This document shows, piece by piece, positions 51,790 to 63,175 of a DNA stretch of 64,000 nucleotides. The notes beneath the pieces were generated by a model that saw only the letters and a program-made list of their open reading frames with translations, made no database searches and had not been told where the DNA came from. The translations under genes were made by a program, and so were the position numbers. Positions within the stretch are counted from its first letter, which is position 1. Each line of letters opens with the position of its first letter. This DNA is from Istiophorus platypterus (lineage: Eukaryota; Chordata; Actinopteri; Istiophoriformes; Istiophoridae). The stretch covers positions 11,982,946 through 12,046,945 of the forward strand of contig CM029129.1 in NCBI GenBank assembly GCA_016859345.1, given 5' to 3'.

Positions 51790-54170
51790 ACTGCACTCCC
51801 ACACACAAAGACACACAATCTGAGAAACGCAACTGAACAAGCTTTCACCCCAACTATAACAATGTAAGTCCACTCTGATGGCCTGAACTAATTCTTAATT
51901 AAGGGTTCACAACTTTACCTTGTGTACTCTGTACTAAGTTTACCCCTTAACTACACTAACATCCTACCGTGACCATGGCACAACATGACAGTAGTACCAG
52001 GCTGCTTTTGTGTCCATCACAACCACTTAACTCTTCTTTTGAAATGTAAATAGTTGGATTACTGACAACAAAGGGTTCAATCCTCTTTTGGTTAATTTTT
52101 TACAATAGAATGATGGACAACTATGTTAACCTTCTCTTCCCCTTGCTATCAACTACATAAAGACACATTTCCATGTTAAGGAGCACCACTATTCTTTTCC
52201 ATAGACACACACACACACACACACAAACATGGAGGAGTTTTGTGAAAAATGATGATACAGGAAAGCATGGACGGGGAGGCAGCATCGTTTATATGTACAG
52301 TATGTGCCATGCGTTCAGGCAAACACAAACACACACACACTATCGTTTTTTTTCCTGAACAGGACAATAGCTGACAGGGATGGATGTTCTGGATTCTAGC
52401 TGCTTAAGGATTATGTGAATGGGTGTTCTCAGCACACGATAAGCCCATAAGAGCTTTTCTTGGACTGCACATTTGGGCTGCCAGGATGCAACTTTCAAGA
52501 ATCGCCTTCGAGCCAGAGCATCTATGCATATATCAAAACTGACACTTTCACAAATTGCAGTGAAAATAAAGACATTGAGTGAAAGAGTGGTGAGACAGAA
52601 TGGGAGAAAGGAAGGGAGGAGTCAAATGGGTGGATGTGCTTTACAGCCAGGGGAGTTGCACATGCCTGACCACTCAGATTCAGAAACCGCAAAAGCAGGT
52701 CCTGCCACTTCTTCTCAGTTTTTTCTATTTGTGTTAGCCAATACAATAGGTAACCTGGCACTTTTTGGCTAAAGATTAATACCCAACAATTGAACACACT
52801 AGTGAATGTAAAGACAAGTTTGATAATGTAAAGGTGTATGATAGTGAGCGTGTGCTATTCACATACAACATAAACAGTATTGAAAACAACTAAAGAGACT
52901 AGCAACTGAAACGTCTGTCTTATAAAAGATTCACACCTGTATATCTGGCTATATTGTATGAGTTTTTAAACAGGATTGATATTCAGTCTCTTCAGTGTCG
53001 TTTTAAGCCTTTTGAAAAACCTGTGATAGCTTAAGCTGAGCCTGCTTCTTCATTTTCCAAACTCCAAGTCATGCTTGTCATGAGGGAACAACAAAAGCTT
53101 GGAGTGGCTCTGTCTCCTTTAAGCTATGTGTTACAACCAGAGAAACACACTTTACACACATATATCCATAGACATATACACAGAAACACACTCACACACA
53201 CAAACCTTTAGTTTGAGAGTTGGTGACTGCCTTTTCACCCTGAGGCAGCCTTTTTGCAGTCTCCTCTTGAAGCACCTGTTTCTGCATTTTCTAGTTCACT
53301 AAATTCAAGCCCTGTGGTTATACATTTAATTGTATAAACTAAAGTATGCAGAAATGAAAAAAAATATATATATATTTATTTAGTAAAATTAATGGCTGAT
53401 TCTTTTCATTTTCAACAAGCAAAAAATGTATGTATCTTAGAAACTGATTTGAGAGGCCCGGATTTAATAGGCGCAGTGGCCAAGTGCAACCCATTGGCTT
53501 CACTTGTCCTTCATAACTGAAGATGCCCGAAACTTCTCCAATACTCCATGTAAATGAATTTCACAGATTCATTAGTACTGGAGAACAAGGTTAATCAGCT
53601 CATTATTTGGCAAAGAAAAATCTTAGAGAGCATTTAGAGTGAAACTTTAGCTTCACTTCATCCTTAGATGCTTGAGAAAGCAAAGAAAATACTGCATACT
53701 TTTGCATTTTTAAACAGACATTAAAATCCATTTGGAAACAGTTTGCTAAGCTACTAAATCAAGACTGTGAGATGTTGACTGCAGCTTTAATTTAGTTATC
53801 TGATTAGGCTCTGGGGAATGCACAAAGTTACAATTATACAGTTATAGTAGGTATAGCTGGAGGCACTGAGTATGGCTTTGTATTGCCACACACTTAGTGT
53901 TTCTGTTCTGAATAGAGCATCCATTTATTTGTCGCATGTCTAATTCAAGACTGCAGCATATGCACTTTTTCCTTTCTTTTGCCCCTATTTCTTGTTTATG
54001 AGTTTTCTTTCATTAAAGTGGCTTTTTAATTACTGTTCCCTTTCTATTTATGGCCTTCTTTTCTTTTTCTCTCAGAGTACTTCTTTGATAGTTTTATAAG
54101 TTGCACCAGTGGCTGTGTGGTAAGCAGATTAATAGGAGAGTAATGTCATTAAAATGTTAATGTATAGACT
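51790..54170. other. Gene-free stretch
   Basis: Contains a short CA run at 52206-52224 and an AT-rich run near 53359-53385. Frames at 52473-52772 are unremarkable. No gene seen. Confidence 0.6.
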
Positions 54171-54204
54171 TGGGCAAGATGCAGAAAACAATAATACTCC
54201 GCTT

Positions 54205-54244
54205 GATTAATGACACTCTAAACCATGGGCATGCACGATTAATG
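54205..54244. promoter_or_regulatory. Paired GATTAATG homeodomain-type sites
   Basis: The octamer GATTAATG occurs at 54205-54212 and again at 54237-54244, both on the plus strand, 32 bp apart (about three helical turns). It combines the GATTA core preferred by K50 homeodomains (OTX/PITX class) with a TAAT core. Binding is inferred. Confidence 0.3.
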
Positions 54245-54258
54245 CATACACATACATA

Positions 54259-54284
54259 GACACACACACACACACACACACACA
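54259..54284. repeat. Short (CA)n microsatellite
   Basis: Thirteen CA units. Confidence 0.95.
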
Positions 54285-54434
54285 AAGTACTAGAGTGACT
54301 TTAGTTTAACAAAACAAGCTTCGATTTTAAAATTCCTTTAAGTAATTTCAGTAAATCCATGCAATACAATACAATTTTCACTGGTCCAATATGTCATGGT
54401 TATGTTTTATTTCTCACAATTTTTTCATTAAATT

Positions 54435-54680
54435 AATGGGAAGTGGCTGTATCTATAAAGCCCTTTTATCCAAAGCATGTTACATTTTGCCTCTCATTCA
54501 TACATACTTACTGATCACACACTCGCCGGCAGCAATTACCCTGCAAGTCGCTTGCCTTGCCATCATAAGCAATCTAGGGTTCAGTGTTATGCCCAAGGAC
54601 AGTTGGAGACATGTACTGACAGAAAATGGGATCAAACCATAAGCTACATGGACAACCTGCTCTATCTCCTAAACCACAGG
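54435..54680 (-). mobile_element. tRNA-derived SINE (teleost type)
   Basis: On the minus strand the element starts with TGTGGTTTAGGAGATAGAGC (relatives: GTGGCTCAGTTGGTAGAGC, the A-box region), then TGGTTTGATCCC at 54628-54639 (relatives: GGTTCGATTCCC, the B box), then CCAACTGTCCTTGGGCA, ACACTGAACCCTAGATTGCT and GCTTTGGATAAAAGGGCTTT, which follow the same order as a widespread fish SINE I recall. RNA polymerase III would transcribe an intact copy, which depends on a LINE for mobility. Both boxes carry substitutions, so this copy is old. Confidence 0.75.
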
Positions 54681-54682
54681 TG

Positions 54683-55868
54683 ATAGAAGAAAATATGCTA
54701 TCAACTAGAATGGCACTCAGCAGAGCACATACTGCACCCCGACCTAGACCAATGAAAAACACCATACACCAGACTTCAGATACAAAAGCCGGATTCATAG
54801 TAAATGATCCAGATCTTTCCCAAATTTCAAACTCTTTTTTTTGTAATCCTGCAGACAAATAAACCAGAAAACAAACTAACATACAGACACGCGTGAAAAC
54901 ATAACCTCGCGGAGTGAAAATGATGCGAGACCTCTTAATATTTTAAAACCCAGTCTTAATTTAGAGAGCGAGTAAATGCATTATTTAGAATACTTAATAA
55001 ATGCACAGAAACAGAGTGACAGAGATAGAGAACACATGTACACAAACACACTCAGAGAGATCCAAACCAACACAATGGGACTGGAGCTGACTCTATGCAG
55101 TGGATGGTTTTCTAATGAATTCTGGAGCTAGCTGTCTGCCATATGCAGCTTGTGGGTTCCAACCACAAAGCCAAACAGTGGGTGAAAACAAAAAAAAAAC
55201 TGAAAGACAGTAGAGAACAGGGAGTTTGGAGAGGTTTTTATCCATAAAAAAGGGAAAATGGCTGACTTCTGGCATCTTTTGGTTTTCCACCCCAGGATGG
55301 CATCATATAATTACAGTTTTAGCCATAACTGAGTAAAAACCTAACTTTAGCTTTAGAAACCTTGATAAATAGACATGGTGATGAAATAGCTATGTTTTTC
55401 TTTTAAAAAAATCATAGAAATCACCTATCTGGGTCAAGATCTCTTCCTGGGCAAGGCTGAACTGTATTCAGTACTATGCTATTACCCATGGTAACACATT
55501 TAGATCTTGTGAACTCGGCACAGTAGAGCTTGCATAAGTTCTGTTAACAGCAATGGATGTAGAGATTTATAAAGAAGGAATTCTATGAAAGCAAAAGCTA
55601 ACATAGAATGACGCTTTGCCCTCTGCCACATCCTTTTTGCTGTTGCTGGCAAGCCCTTGTACTTGCCAGCAGCAGCAACCTGTCCTCATAGACCCTGATA
55701 GGAAACAGTTGACAAGAGTCAAATAATGACCTGAATAGTATATTTGATGCTTGATGTCATTTAATTTATTATCAGGAGATATAGAGGTCTTTATAAATTC
55801 AAGTGCTTCATAAAGCACTTGTGAATGAAGTAAAACATGATCAAACATACATTTTTCATGCATGTATG
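54683..55868. other. Gene-free stretch with a short hairpin
   Basis: No gene recognised. A near-perfect hairpin lies at 55637-55678. Frames overlapping the SINE boundary (54574-54882) derive from it. Confidence 0.6.
55637..55678. repeat. Near-perfect inverted repeat (hairpin)
   Basis: The left arm GCTGTTGCTGGCAAG (55639-55653) pairs with the right arm CTTGCCAGCAGCAGC (55662-55676) with one mismatch, which becomes a G-U pair in RNA, around an 8-base loop. Flanking TT/AA extends the stem to 17 pairs. It is shorter than a typical pre-microRNA stem. Confidence 0.8.
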
Positions 55869-55869
55869 C

Positions 55870-55946
55870 ACACTAACACCCACACAGACACCCACACAGA
55901 CACAGACACAGACACATACACACAAGCACATACACACACACACACA

Positions 55947-56009
<63 letters not shown>
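55870..56009. repeat. (CA)n microsatellite, compound
   Basis: An impure left half (ACACCC, GACA and GCACATA variants) leads into about 30 pure CA units at 55949-56009. Confidence 0.98.
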
Positions 56010-56011
<2 letters not shown>

Positions 56012-56215
56012 CTGAGCCGGCCTCCGGGAGGAGGTTGAGGCCTCTCAGCTAGAGCGGCATCAGGGGAACGCGGTCTCTGATCATTTAATAGGCATGGCCC
56101 CTGACAGACAGCGCTCGCTTCGTCAGCCTGTCAGGGGGCCAAAGCTGACCCTGCAGAGCCATTTCAGCTCTGGCTGGCTGCGTGCTGAGAGGCTGAGAAA
56201 AAAGCGAGGAAAAAA
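56010..56215. promoter_or_regulatory. CpG-dense candidate regulatory segment with inverted repeat
   Basis: About ten CpG dinucleotides lie in roughly 200 bp, against a CpG-poor background. It contains facing arms GGCCCCTGACAG (56096-56107) and CTGTCAGGGGGCC (56128-56140), complementary except for one bulged C, around a 20-base loop. Each arm holds a TGACAG core, the site of MEIS/TGIF-type TALE homeodomain proteins. No coding frame or repeat family explains it. A regulatory role is inferred. Confidence 0.35.
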
Positions 56216-58312
56216 ATTAAATCCAAAGCCTCAAAGCTTCTGTCTCTGTCACTTCTAGTCATTATTTAACTTTTCACTAGCAGTTTTCACATCATCAGGA
56301 TATATAAGCAAACACTCATGCAAACAGCCACACAAACACACTCAGAGAGAGACAGAGAGAGAAACAAAGATGGATCCATTAGATTTCTGTTAGTAAGGAA
56401 TCATTTATTTACACATTGTGTGCAGTGGGTTTTCATTGATTTGAGACGCAGGCATATAAACAAACATAAACAAAGACATAACACAAATCCTGCGTGCTGG
56501 CATTCTGTTACTTTGCACTATACTGTGCCGTAGGCTAGGCGTCATGCTGCATTTGAGGCACAACAAAAATAGAATGTGACTAAAAGAAAGCCAAACAATG
56601 TCAACCTCCAAACCACAACTGTGCCTGTAGCAAGGTAAATGACAGCATGTCTGAGCACTGACACACATGCAAACACTTGCATACATGCAATACCCCCACA
56701 CCCACGAAACAAACCCTGAGAGCAAGGTGAAGAGGGGTAGAAAGAGTGCAGTGCAGCATCAGCAAATACATGTGTGCATGCCAAACCAGTTACACATGAC
56801 TTGGTTAAAGTTTTGCACCTTGTGCCTGCATGTAACCTGCATGTAACTGAGACACTGACAGACTGAGATCAGAAAGATAGCAGTAGCTGACAGTGCATGT
56901 GGGACACCCATGGCATGAATATGCCATTAATTATACTGTACATGGACTTATTAATTCACAGTTATAAAATTAAATGTATATGGTCGAATCTGGCTAATGC
57001 CAGTTGAATGCAATGGCACAAGCAATGTCCTGAAAAACAAACATGGTGCAGCTTTTGAAAGCTTTGCCAAGATACACTGGACCAAAGCAGATGTGATAAA
57101 AACCTAAACCAATAGAAATGACAATCTGACATAAGGGCTGTTCATCTCCTGCTTTGCTAGATCAACACAGATTGGACTAATGTATCACCATAATCCTCAC
57201 AACACTGAATCCGAACGCCTGCCTCGTCCAACAGCAAAATGATCTCTTTCTGGCATGTGGAAAATTGTTACAGTTTGATTTTCTAACAGAGGCAGGTTTA
57301 TCTTGGCTTGGCTCGTTTTGTCCACGGTGAAAGAAGCTCAAGGCAACCTGTTTCCATATGAAATCACAGATGAATTTATGGTTGTAAATTCAGGAAGGGG
57401 ATAGGTGAGGAGAAAGGTGCTGGTGTGAGTGTATTCATTGCAGTGAACTGCAGAAGCAAGATTCTAATGAATACTGAGGTAGGGGTTTTTTTGTTTGTTT
57501 GTTTTTTTTCCATACGCTGGTGTGTAGGTGTGAGTATGCATGTGCGATAAGTGAAGGGCAGAGGGCCACTTAGAGCCACTGCATAATAGATAGTTTTCTA
57601 TGGGGAAGAAAAGTAGAGAAAACACACACACACATACACACACATAGAGATTCAGAGGGGCCCCTTGTTACTCATGCATGACCAGTCCATAATGCACTTC
57701 TGCGCTTTCCCTCACCGTTGGCAGGACAACAGAATTACTGAGAAAAGGATTTGGGAAAGCAGGATTTGCCAAGACTGTGGGAACAGCCAGATTCCTCTTT
57801 ATAACACAAAAGATGAGGAAGAGCAGCTCAGCTCTCTCGCTCTTACATACATTCAGAGCAGTTAAAGTATTATCCTTGATTGTATCACATCCTTCCTCTG
57901 ATCCTGATGCAGCAGTGAAAGTATTTTTCTACTCGGATTGCATGCAAACATTTGCAAATGAAAGAAAGGTTTGTTAAAATGAAAACACTAGGGTAAGATA
58001 AAGCTGGATTGTCAATATGGAAGAAAGACACTGACACCAAATTATTTCATGTGCCCCGAAATTTGTGTGCGAGTGTATGAGTAAGGGCGTGCATGTGTAT
58101 GCACCCAAGTATCCAACTCTGGCTGAGCATTGATCGGTCTGGCTGCCTACAACGAAGATGTGAGCAGACAACTAATGGAGGAGCTAGCCTCAATTAGCCC
58201 ACTGACTGATGGGAAATGTGATTTCATTTAGTTGTCACTACAGACACTGTAAACAAGTCATGTTTCCTCTCCAGGAAGACAAAGCAAAAAGGTAAAAAAA
58301 AAACAAAAAAAC
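56216..58312. other. Gene-free stretch
   Basis: No gene recognised. T/G-rich DNA at 57487-57510. Frames on the minus strand (56405-56784) are Cys-rich by composition of CA-rich DNA and have no family match. Confidence 0.6.
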
Positions 58313-58350
58313 ACAGAGACGGAGACTGAGACAGACAGAGGGAGAGAGAA

Positions 58351-58381
<31 letters not shown>

Positions 58382-58411
58382 GAAACAGAGAGACAGAGAG
58401 ACAGAGAGAGA
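58313..58411. repeat. (GA)n/(GACA)n compound microsatellite
   Basis: Purine-rich GAGA and CAGA units for about 100 bp. Confidence 0.96.
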
Positions 58412-58646
58412 AAAACGAGAAAAAATAAACTAAAAGCCAAAGTAGATTAGAATGTTATCTTTCCCTAAACAGAGATTATGAATTGGCGTAATATTTTAAC
58501 TGTCAGATACAGAAAGCAGAGGCAGATCCCAACCAAGCGTAGGCTCAGTGACCCCTGAATGGCGATTGAACAAGGAAGACACAAAAAATCATGGCATCCA
58601 ATACAAACAGAATATGTGGTCACAATCAAAATACAATATACTTTAA

Positions 58647-58733
58647 AATATATATATCTCTCTCTATATATATATATGGATATATATATATAGATATATA
58701 TATATATATATATCTATATATATAGATAGATAA

Positions 58734-58768
<35 letters not shown>
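58647..58768. repeat. (TA)n-(GATA)n-(GA)n compound microsatellite
   Basis: TA units with CTCTCT and GGAT variants pass into GATA and then GAGA units. The TA part is self-complementary. Confidence 0.97.
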
Positions 58769-59194
58769 CAAAGTCAGAGGGATGTGTGATTCCTTGCAGC
58801 TATTCAGTAGCTTACAATATATACATCATTGTCAGGTGTGAAAGTTTTACACAGTCTCATTACATTAAATGTGTCTGTGGCACCTTTGGCATGAAGTCCA
58901 ATGAGGCACACAATAGCCCACTAAGTGCAACGGCGTTAAATTAATTGCATCAATTTCATCCTAATACAACTAACAGTGGAAAATACTTTTTTTTTCGTTC
59001 ACCTCAAACTTTTGTTCTGGCTACCACATCCTGCACTTTTAATTAACAGCAGCAGGAAAAAAACTCACCAGAACCTGTGACCAAGCCTTGTTAAAATTCA
59101 AATTAACATGGCTGTTAAGAGTTGCTTCATTTTGTCTTCTGTGCAGTGCACTTTCCCATTTAATATGCATTTTACCGTTAAGTGGCCTTTGCAG
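58769..59194. other. Gene-free spacer
   Basis: AT-rich DNA; no gene or repeat recognised. Confidence 0.6.
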
Positions 59195-59196
59195 GT

Positions 59197-59562
59197 AGGT
59201 GATAGGGCTGGATATTATTTTAAGGCTTTCTATAACATTCAAAAGTCAAAACAATACCGGAGTTTATACCTAAAAAATTTTTGTCTTGTTTTGATACTAA
59301 AACGATACTTTTCTCAACATTTATTTTATGAAATCTAAATGTTTAAAAATTAACAACCTTTTTTTTTAAATTTTGTCGCAAAATAAAACAAATTAAATGA
59401 AATTAAAATTTGAAAAGCGTAAAAAGCAATCCGATTACTCTATCTATACAAAAGACATAAAATTATATGATTTAATGATAACTTATGATACTAGGTTGTA
59501 CAGACACATTTCGGTCTGTTGTTAGAATGTACTGAGATTCAACACCAAGCCCCAATTTTCCC
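59197..59562. mobile_element. Possible non-autonomous DNA element (GGGCTGG-type)
   Basis: AGGGCTGGATATTATTTTAA at about 59204 and scattered ATACC/GATAC strings (59254, 59295, 59305, 59488), ending with TTCAACACCAAGCCCCAA near 59538-59555, resemble a common fish repeat that starts GGGCTGGGTATCG and contains many GATACC units. It is heavily diverged. Class and ends are uncertain. Confidence 0.4.
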
Positions 59563-59889
59563 AGTTTGTATGTTTTATGTTCCCTGTCATTTAGCAGCAT
59601 TCCTTTTTAAAATTAAAGTGTGCCTCTTCAAGTTTGAACTTTTTAAGGGCAGATAAACAGCCTCTTTGTTTTTTACATTAAATGAGACATTTTATTTAAT
59701 TTTGATACATGCTTAGGTGATTATCTATGGCGAGCGTTCCATTATGGGGCAAATGGAGGTTAGAAAAGGTCAATCCCAAAGACTGTGCTCATAGATTTTC
59801 CACACTGTCAGATGCCTTTTGGTGATCCAACTAAACCACTTAGATTCCTCCACGCTTCTTCTCCACCAATCACCTTGCTGCTGTATTCA

Positions 59890-59897
59890 GTGTGTGT

Positions 59898-59931
<34 letters not shown>
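59890..59931. repeat. (GT)n microsatellite
   Basis: About 20 GT units with one TA interruption. Confidence 0.97.
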
Positions 59932-59933
<2 letters not shown>

Positions 59934-60117
59934 AATCTACTGTATCCTCCAGCAGTCATCAATAGGCAACTCTCTGGTTGGGATACAACTCCAGGTTGTG
60001 TTTAACAAGCTCCTCAGGATTTACTATTCCAAGTAAAATCCATTAATTACTTATATTAACATCAAATTTCGGCTGCATCCAAAGTTCACATCCACATTCT
60101 TTTACCAACATTGATGT

Positions 60118-60480
60118 CTTTTTTTATTTAATCAGGTAAATCACATTAAGTTTAGTAACAAAAAGTAACAAAAAAAAATGAAACAACAGATGAAAATCTA
60201 TAAAGGATCAATTAAGCTAAGAATAAAGAAAGAAATAATTGTCATTATTAAGAGAACTAAAATTAGCTGAAAGTACCATAGAGTTCACAATGACCTTAAT
60301 TCAGTCTGGGATACCAAGTTCTTTAATTTAAGATCCCTTTGCTAACTAGTCTAAGTGGCTTGAACAGAAAACATGAAAGCTTTGTTTCTGCTAGAGACAG
60401 AAATCCAATACAGGTCTTGGAGTCTAATATATGGTTACGCCTTTCAATACATATTATACAGGCCAAGAGACAGAAATGCT
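60118..60480. repeat. Diverged teleost interspersed repeat (TTTATTTAAxCAGGTAAATC type)
   Basis: TTTTATTTAATCAGGTAAATCACATTAAG at 60121-60148 (given here in two parts: TTTTATTTAATCAGG, TAAATCACATTAAG) and, 170 bp later, TTTAAGATCCCTTTGCTAA recall a widespread fish repeat with the order TTTATTTAACCAGGTAAATCCCATTGAG then TTTAAGATCACTTTGCAATTC. The family class is not known to me. The copy is old. Confidence 0.4.
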
Positions 60481-63054
60481 TTGGTCAGAAATGATCTGAG
60501 CCATCTGATAGACATCGCAGATTAAATGTGATTAACTGATGCAGGTAACCTTTATGCAGCTGAATAGAACTAGCACTGATAGAGAACTGTCTCAGTTCAT
60601 GCAGAGATAGACAGAGAGGGAGACAGTGAGTGTTTAGGACGCCGAATGAAACAAAAAGAAAGTAGCTTGCTAGTGTAACGGTTTCATCAGCCCAGCCTGG
60701 GTGCATTCTGGAGGAAACAGAGCACTGTACGCATCATTCTGAGGAGAAGAAATTATATGTCATGGTCTATAAAGCAGGCACTGTATACATTTTCAGAGAC
60801 GGCATCCTTGTGGCTTATATCATTGTACAGTGGATGTACGACACTCAGTTATGAAGACATCACCTCATTTAGTTTCTCTGCTCTAGCTGACTGCAGTAGA
60901 TCAAGCCACTTTAAGCTTAGGTTCCCAAATTCCAACCACATATTTTAACCCAGGCAGAGAGCCCAAATGGAACAGGAGCAACATAGTAATGTGGCAGACC
61001 TTTGCACCTGTCAAATGCCAGTTTGATGGCTCTAATGCTTATTTGATATTTTGAAGACCTGTTGTTAGAATGACTGCTCCAAAGTTGGAATGAGGAGCAA
61101 TAAGAGCCAGTTATGACTATATGTTGGTATCAAGGGTCAGTGGGATTGCCATTACATGAATGATGAAGGACTATTTGTTCAACATATATTAAAAATAGCA
61201 GTTAGAAAGCACTGTTCATGGGTCTTTGTTACTAGTTAAAACAATATCAATAAATATAGAGAAAAGATTATCAAATTTAAAAGTGCTATCTAGAGCTTCA
61301 TAGGTTTCTTGGGTTGCAGGTTTGTTATTACATGAAAAATACTTTTTTACGGCCCAGGAAAGAAAGCGATATTATTATGACAACAAAAGAAAAGGGACCG
61401 AGTGGGAGAAGGGATCTATCGATTTGATTGGGGAAGCTGGAAGGAAAATTTTTACCACCATGTCACTAAAAGGTTCTGTTACATCAGTTTTACATTATGT
61501 TTTACATATTTTGGATCAAAATATTACTAAACAGGTAAATTTACGATGCAGTTTGTGCATTTTTCTTCCTTCTTTTTCTTCCTCTCATACCAAACACCTC
61601 TTTCAGCACCTCCTTATTCCAAGCCCGACAACCACAGGTATTATCCTCTGTAGTGGTTCAGAAGATGATTCGGTAGAAGCATAAAGCTTTTGAAGAGACC
61701 TTATGGGAGACTTGTCTGATACGCTAATTATTAATTAATTCACATGGGTACATCATCAACATCAGCATTGCATCTAACAGCCATTCCTCTGATGGATAAA
61801 TAGCTACTGTTCCTTGCTCCCTTGCTCTGGTTTAAAAAAAAAGTTTCCAGACCACAACATGTGTGGGTTTCACTGGATAAGGTTAATCAATAACTGAACC
61901 CATACAAAATCTTTACAGAATGTGTCTTAATATCTGATTACAAAATGTAAGTTATTTTCGAAACTGCCAAGATTAAGTAGATACTGTTGCATAAAAAAAC
62001 CTTTGAATGCCAACATTTAGCCATTTTTTCCATTTCTTTTTGAAAAAATTGCTGCCCGCCATACATTAAGGGTATTGGATTGTCCTCCAGATTGAAATGC
62101 AAATGACCCATCAAAAGTATTGTCTTTATCTACATTTCCTCTGTCTGAGGAGAAAGTTGGGTTTTCATTCCTACTTGTTTCTCACTTTTTTGGCAACATG
62201 TTTTCGTATCTTTCTCTCTATGTCTGTCCTCCCACACCTTTACTCTCTCTCTCTTTTCTATCTGGATATTTCATTTCTCTCTTACCCCCGACATCTCACT
62301 CTCCAGCATCACCCGGGGCTTTCATCTTGGCAGGGTGCTTCCTTTATGAGAATACTCCAATTGGTAGACAAGCGCCCTTGTCAGACACCATTCATTGCAC
62401 TTGCATAGATATGAAAAGTGTTTTAACAAGCACCACTGAGTTTTGTGGTGGAGGAGAAACTGCATACAAATAGCGATGTAGATCCTGCAACTAAATTAAA
62501 GAGGCTGTGAAGTTTGGAGACAGTTATGTTGATGTCCTTGTAAGACATTAAAGTTCACTACAGCAGCCCCAAGGTAGTAAGTAGTTGCTTCGCTAGTTTG
62601 TTTTGCTTTACTGATGTCCATGGAGAAATTTCACTTAGAAATGCAGCAGAGAAATTAACTGAACCAGACACTGCATCATATTTTCATAATTAGATTTTCT
62701 TGTATTAAATTTGGTGAAAAATACTGTACATAACAATTGGTTCAAACTAAGTTTTTGTATACTCTTTGCATTTGTGAGATGGTGTATGTAAGTTTATGTT
62801 TTTGAGCATAAGGTAGGAGCTGTACCAAGGTTCAACTTCTGAATATCTTATGCATGGTTGCTGTTCTCTTTTTGACTCAGTTTTTTTCCTTATGCACTGT
62901 CTTTTAATTTTGAATTCTTTGGGTTAATCTGTCTCTGTTCCATTTTCCTGTCTAAATATGTTGGAGGAGCAGATGTGATATAGGAGTTTCTTTGTTCTCT
63001 ACTGTTAGCCCCCATCCCTCTAATTCTTCTTTCCCTCACCTTCAACTCATTTAT

Positions 63055-63055
<1 letters not shown>
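60481..63055. other. Gene-free stretch
   Basis: No gene recognised. Frames at 61322-61684 (120 codons) and 62097-62473 (103 and 117 codons, overlapping) show no family resemblance. An octamer-like ATGCAAAT sits at 62097-62104. Confidence 0.6.
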
Positions 63056-63112
<57 letters not shown>

Positions 63113-63175
63113 CACACAAACACACACACACACGCACACACACACACATGCGCGCGCACACGCGCACACACGCAA
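63056..63175. repeat. (CA)n microsatellite with CG-rich end
   Basis: About 25 CA units, then TAACACACAAACACACAC and, at 63148-63172, ATGCGCGCGCACACGCGC, a strictly alternating purine-pyrimidine block prone to left-handed DNA. Confidence 0.97.

Noticed and set aside
61322..61684. 120-codon plus-strand frame
   Set aside because: Starts plausibly but has no recognisable domain or splice support.
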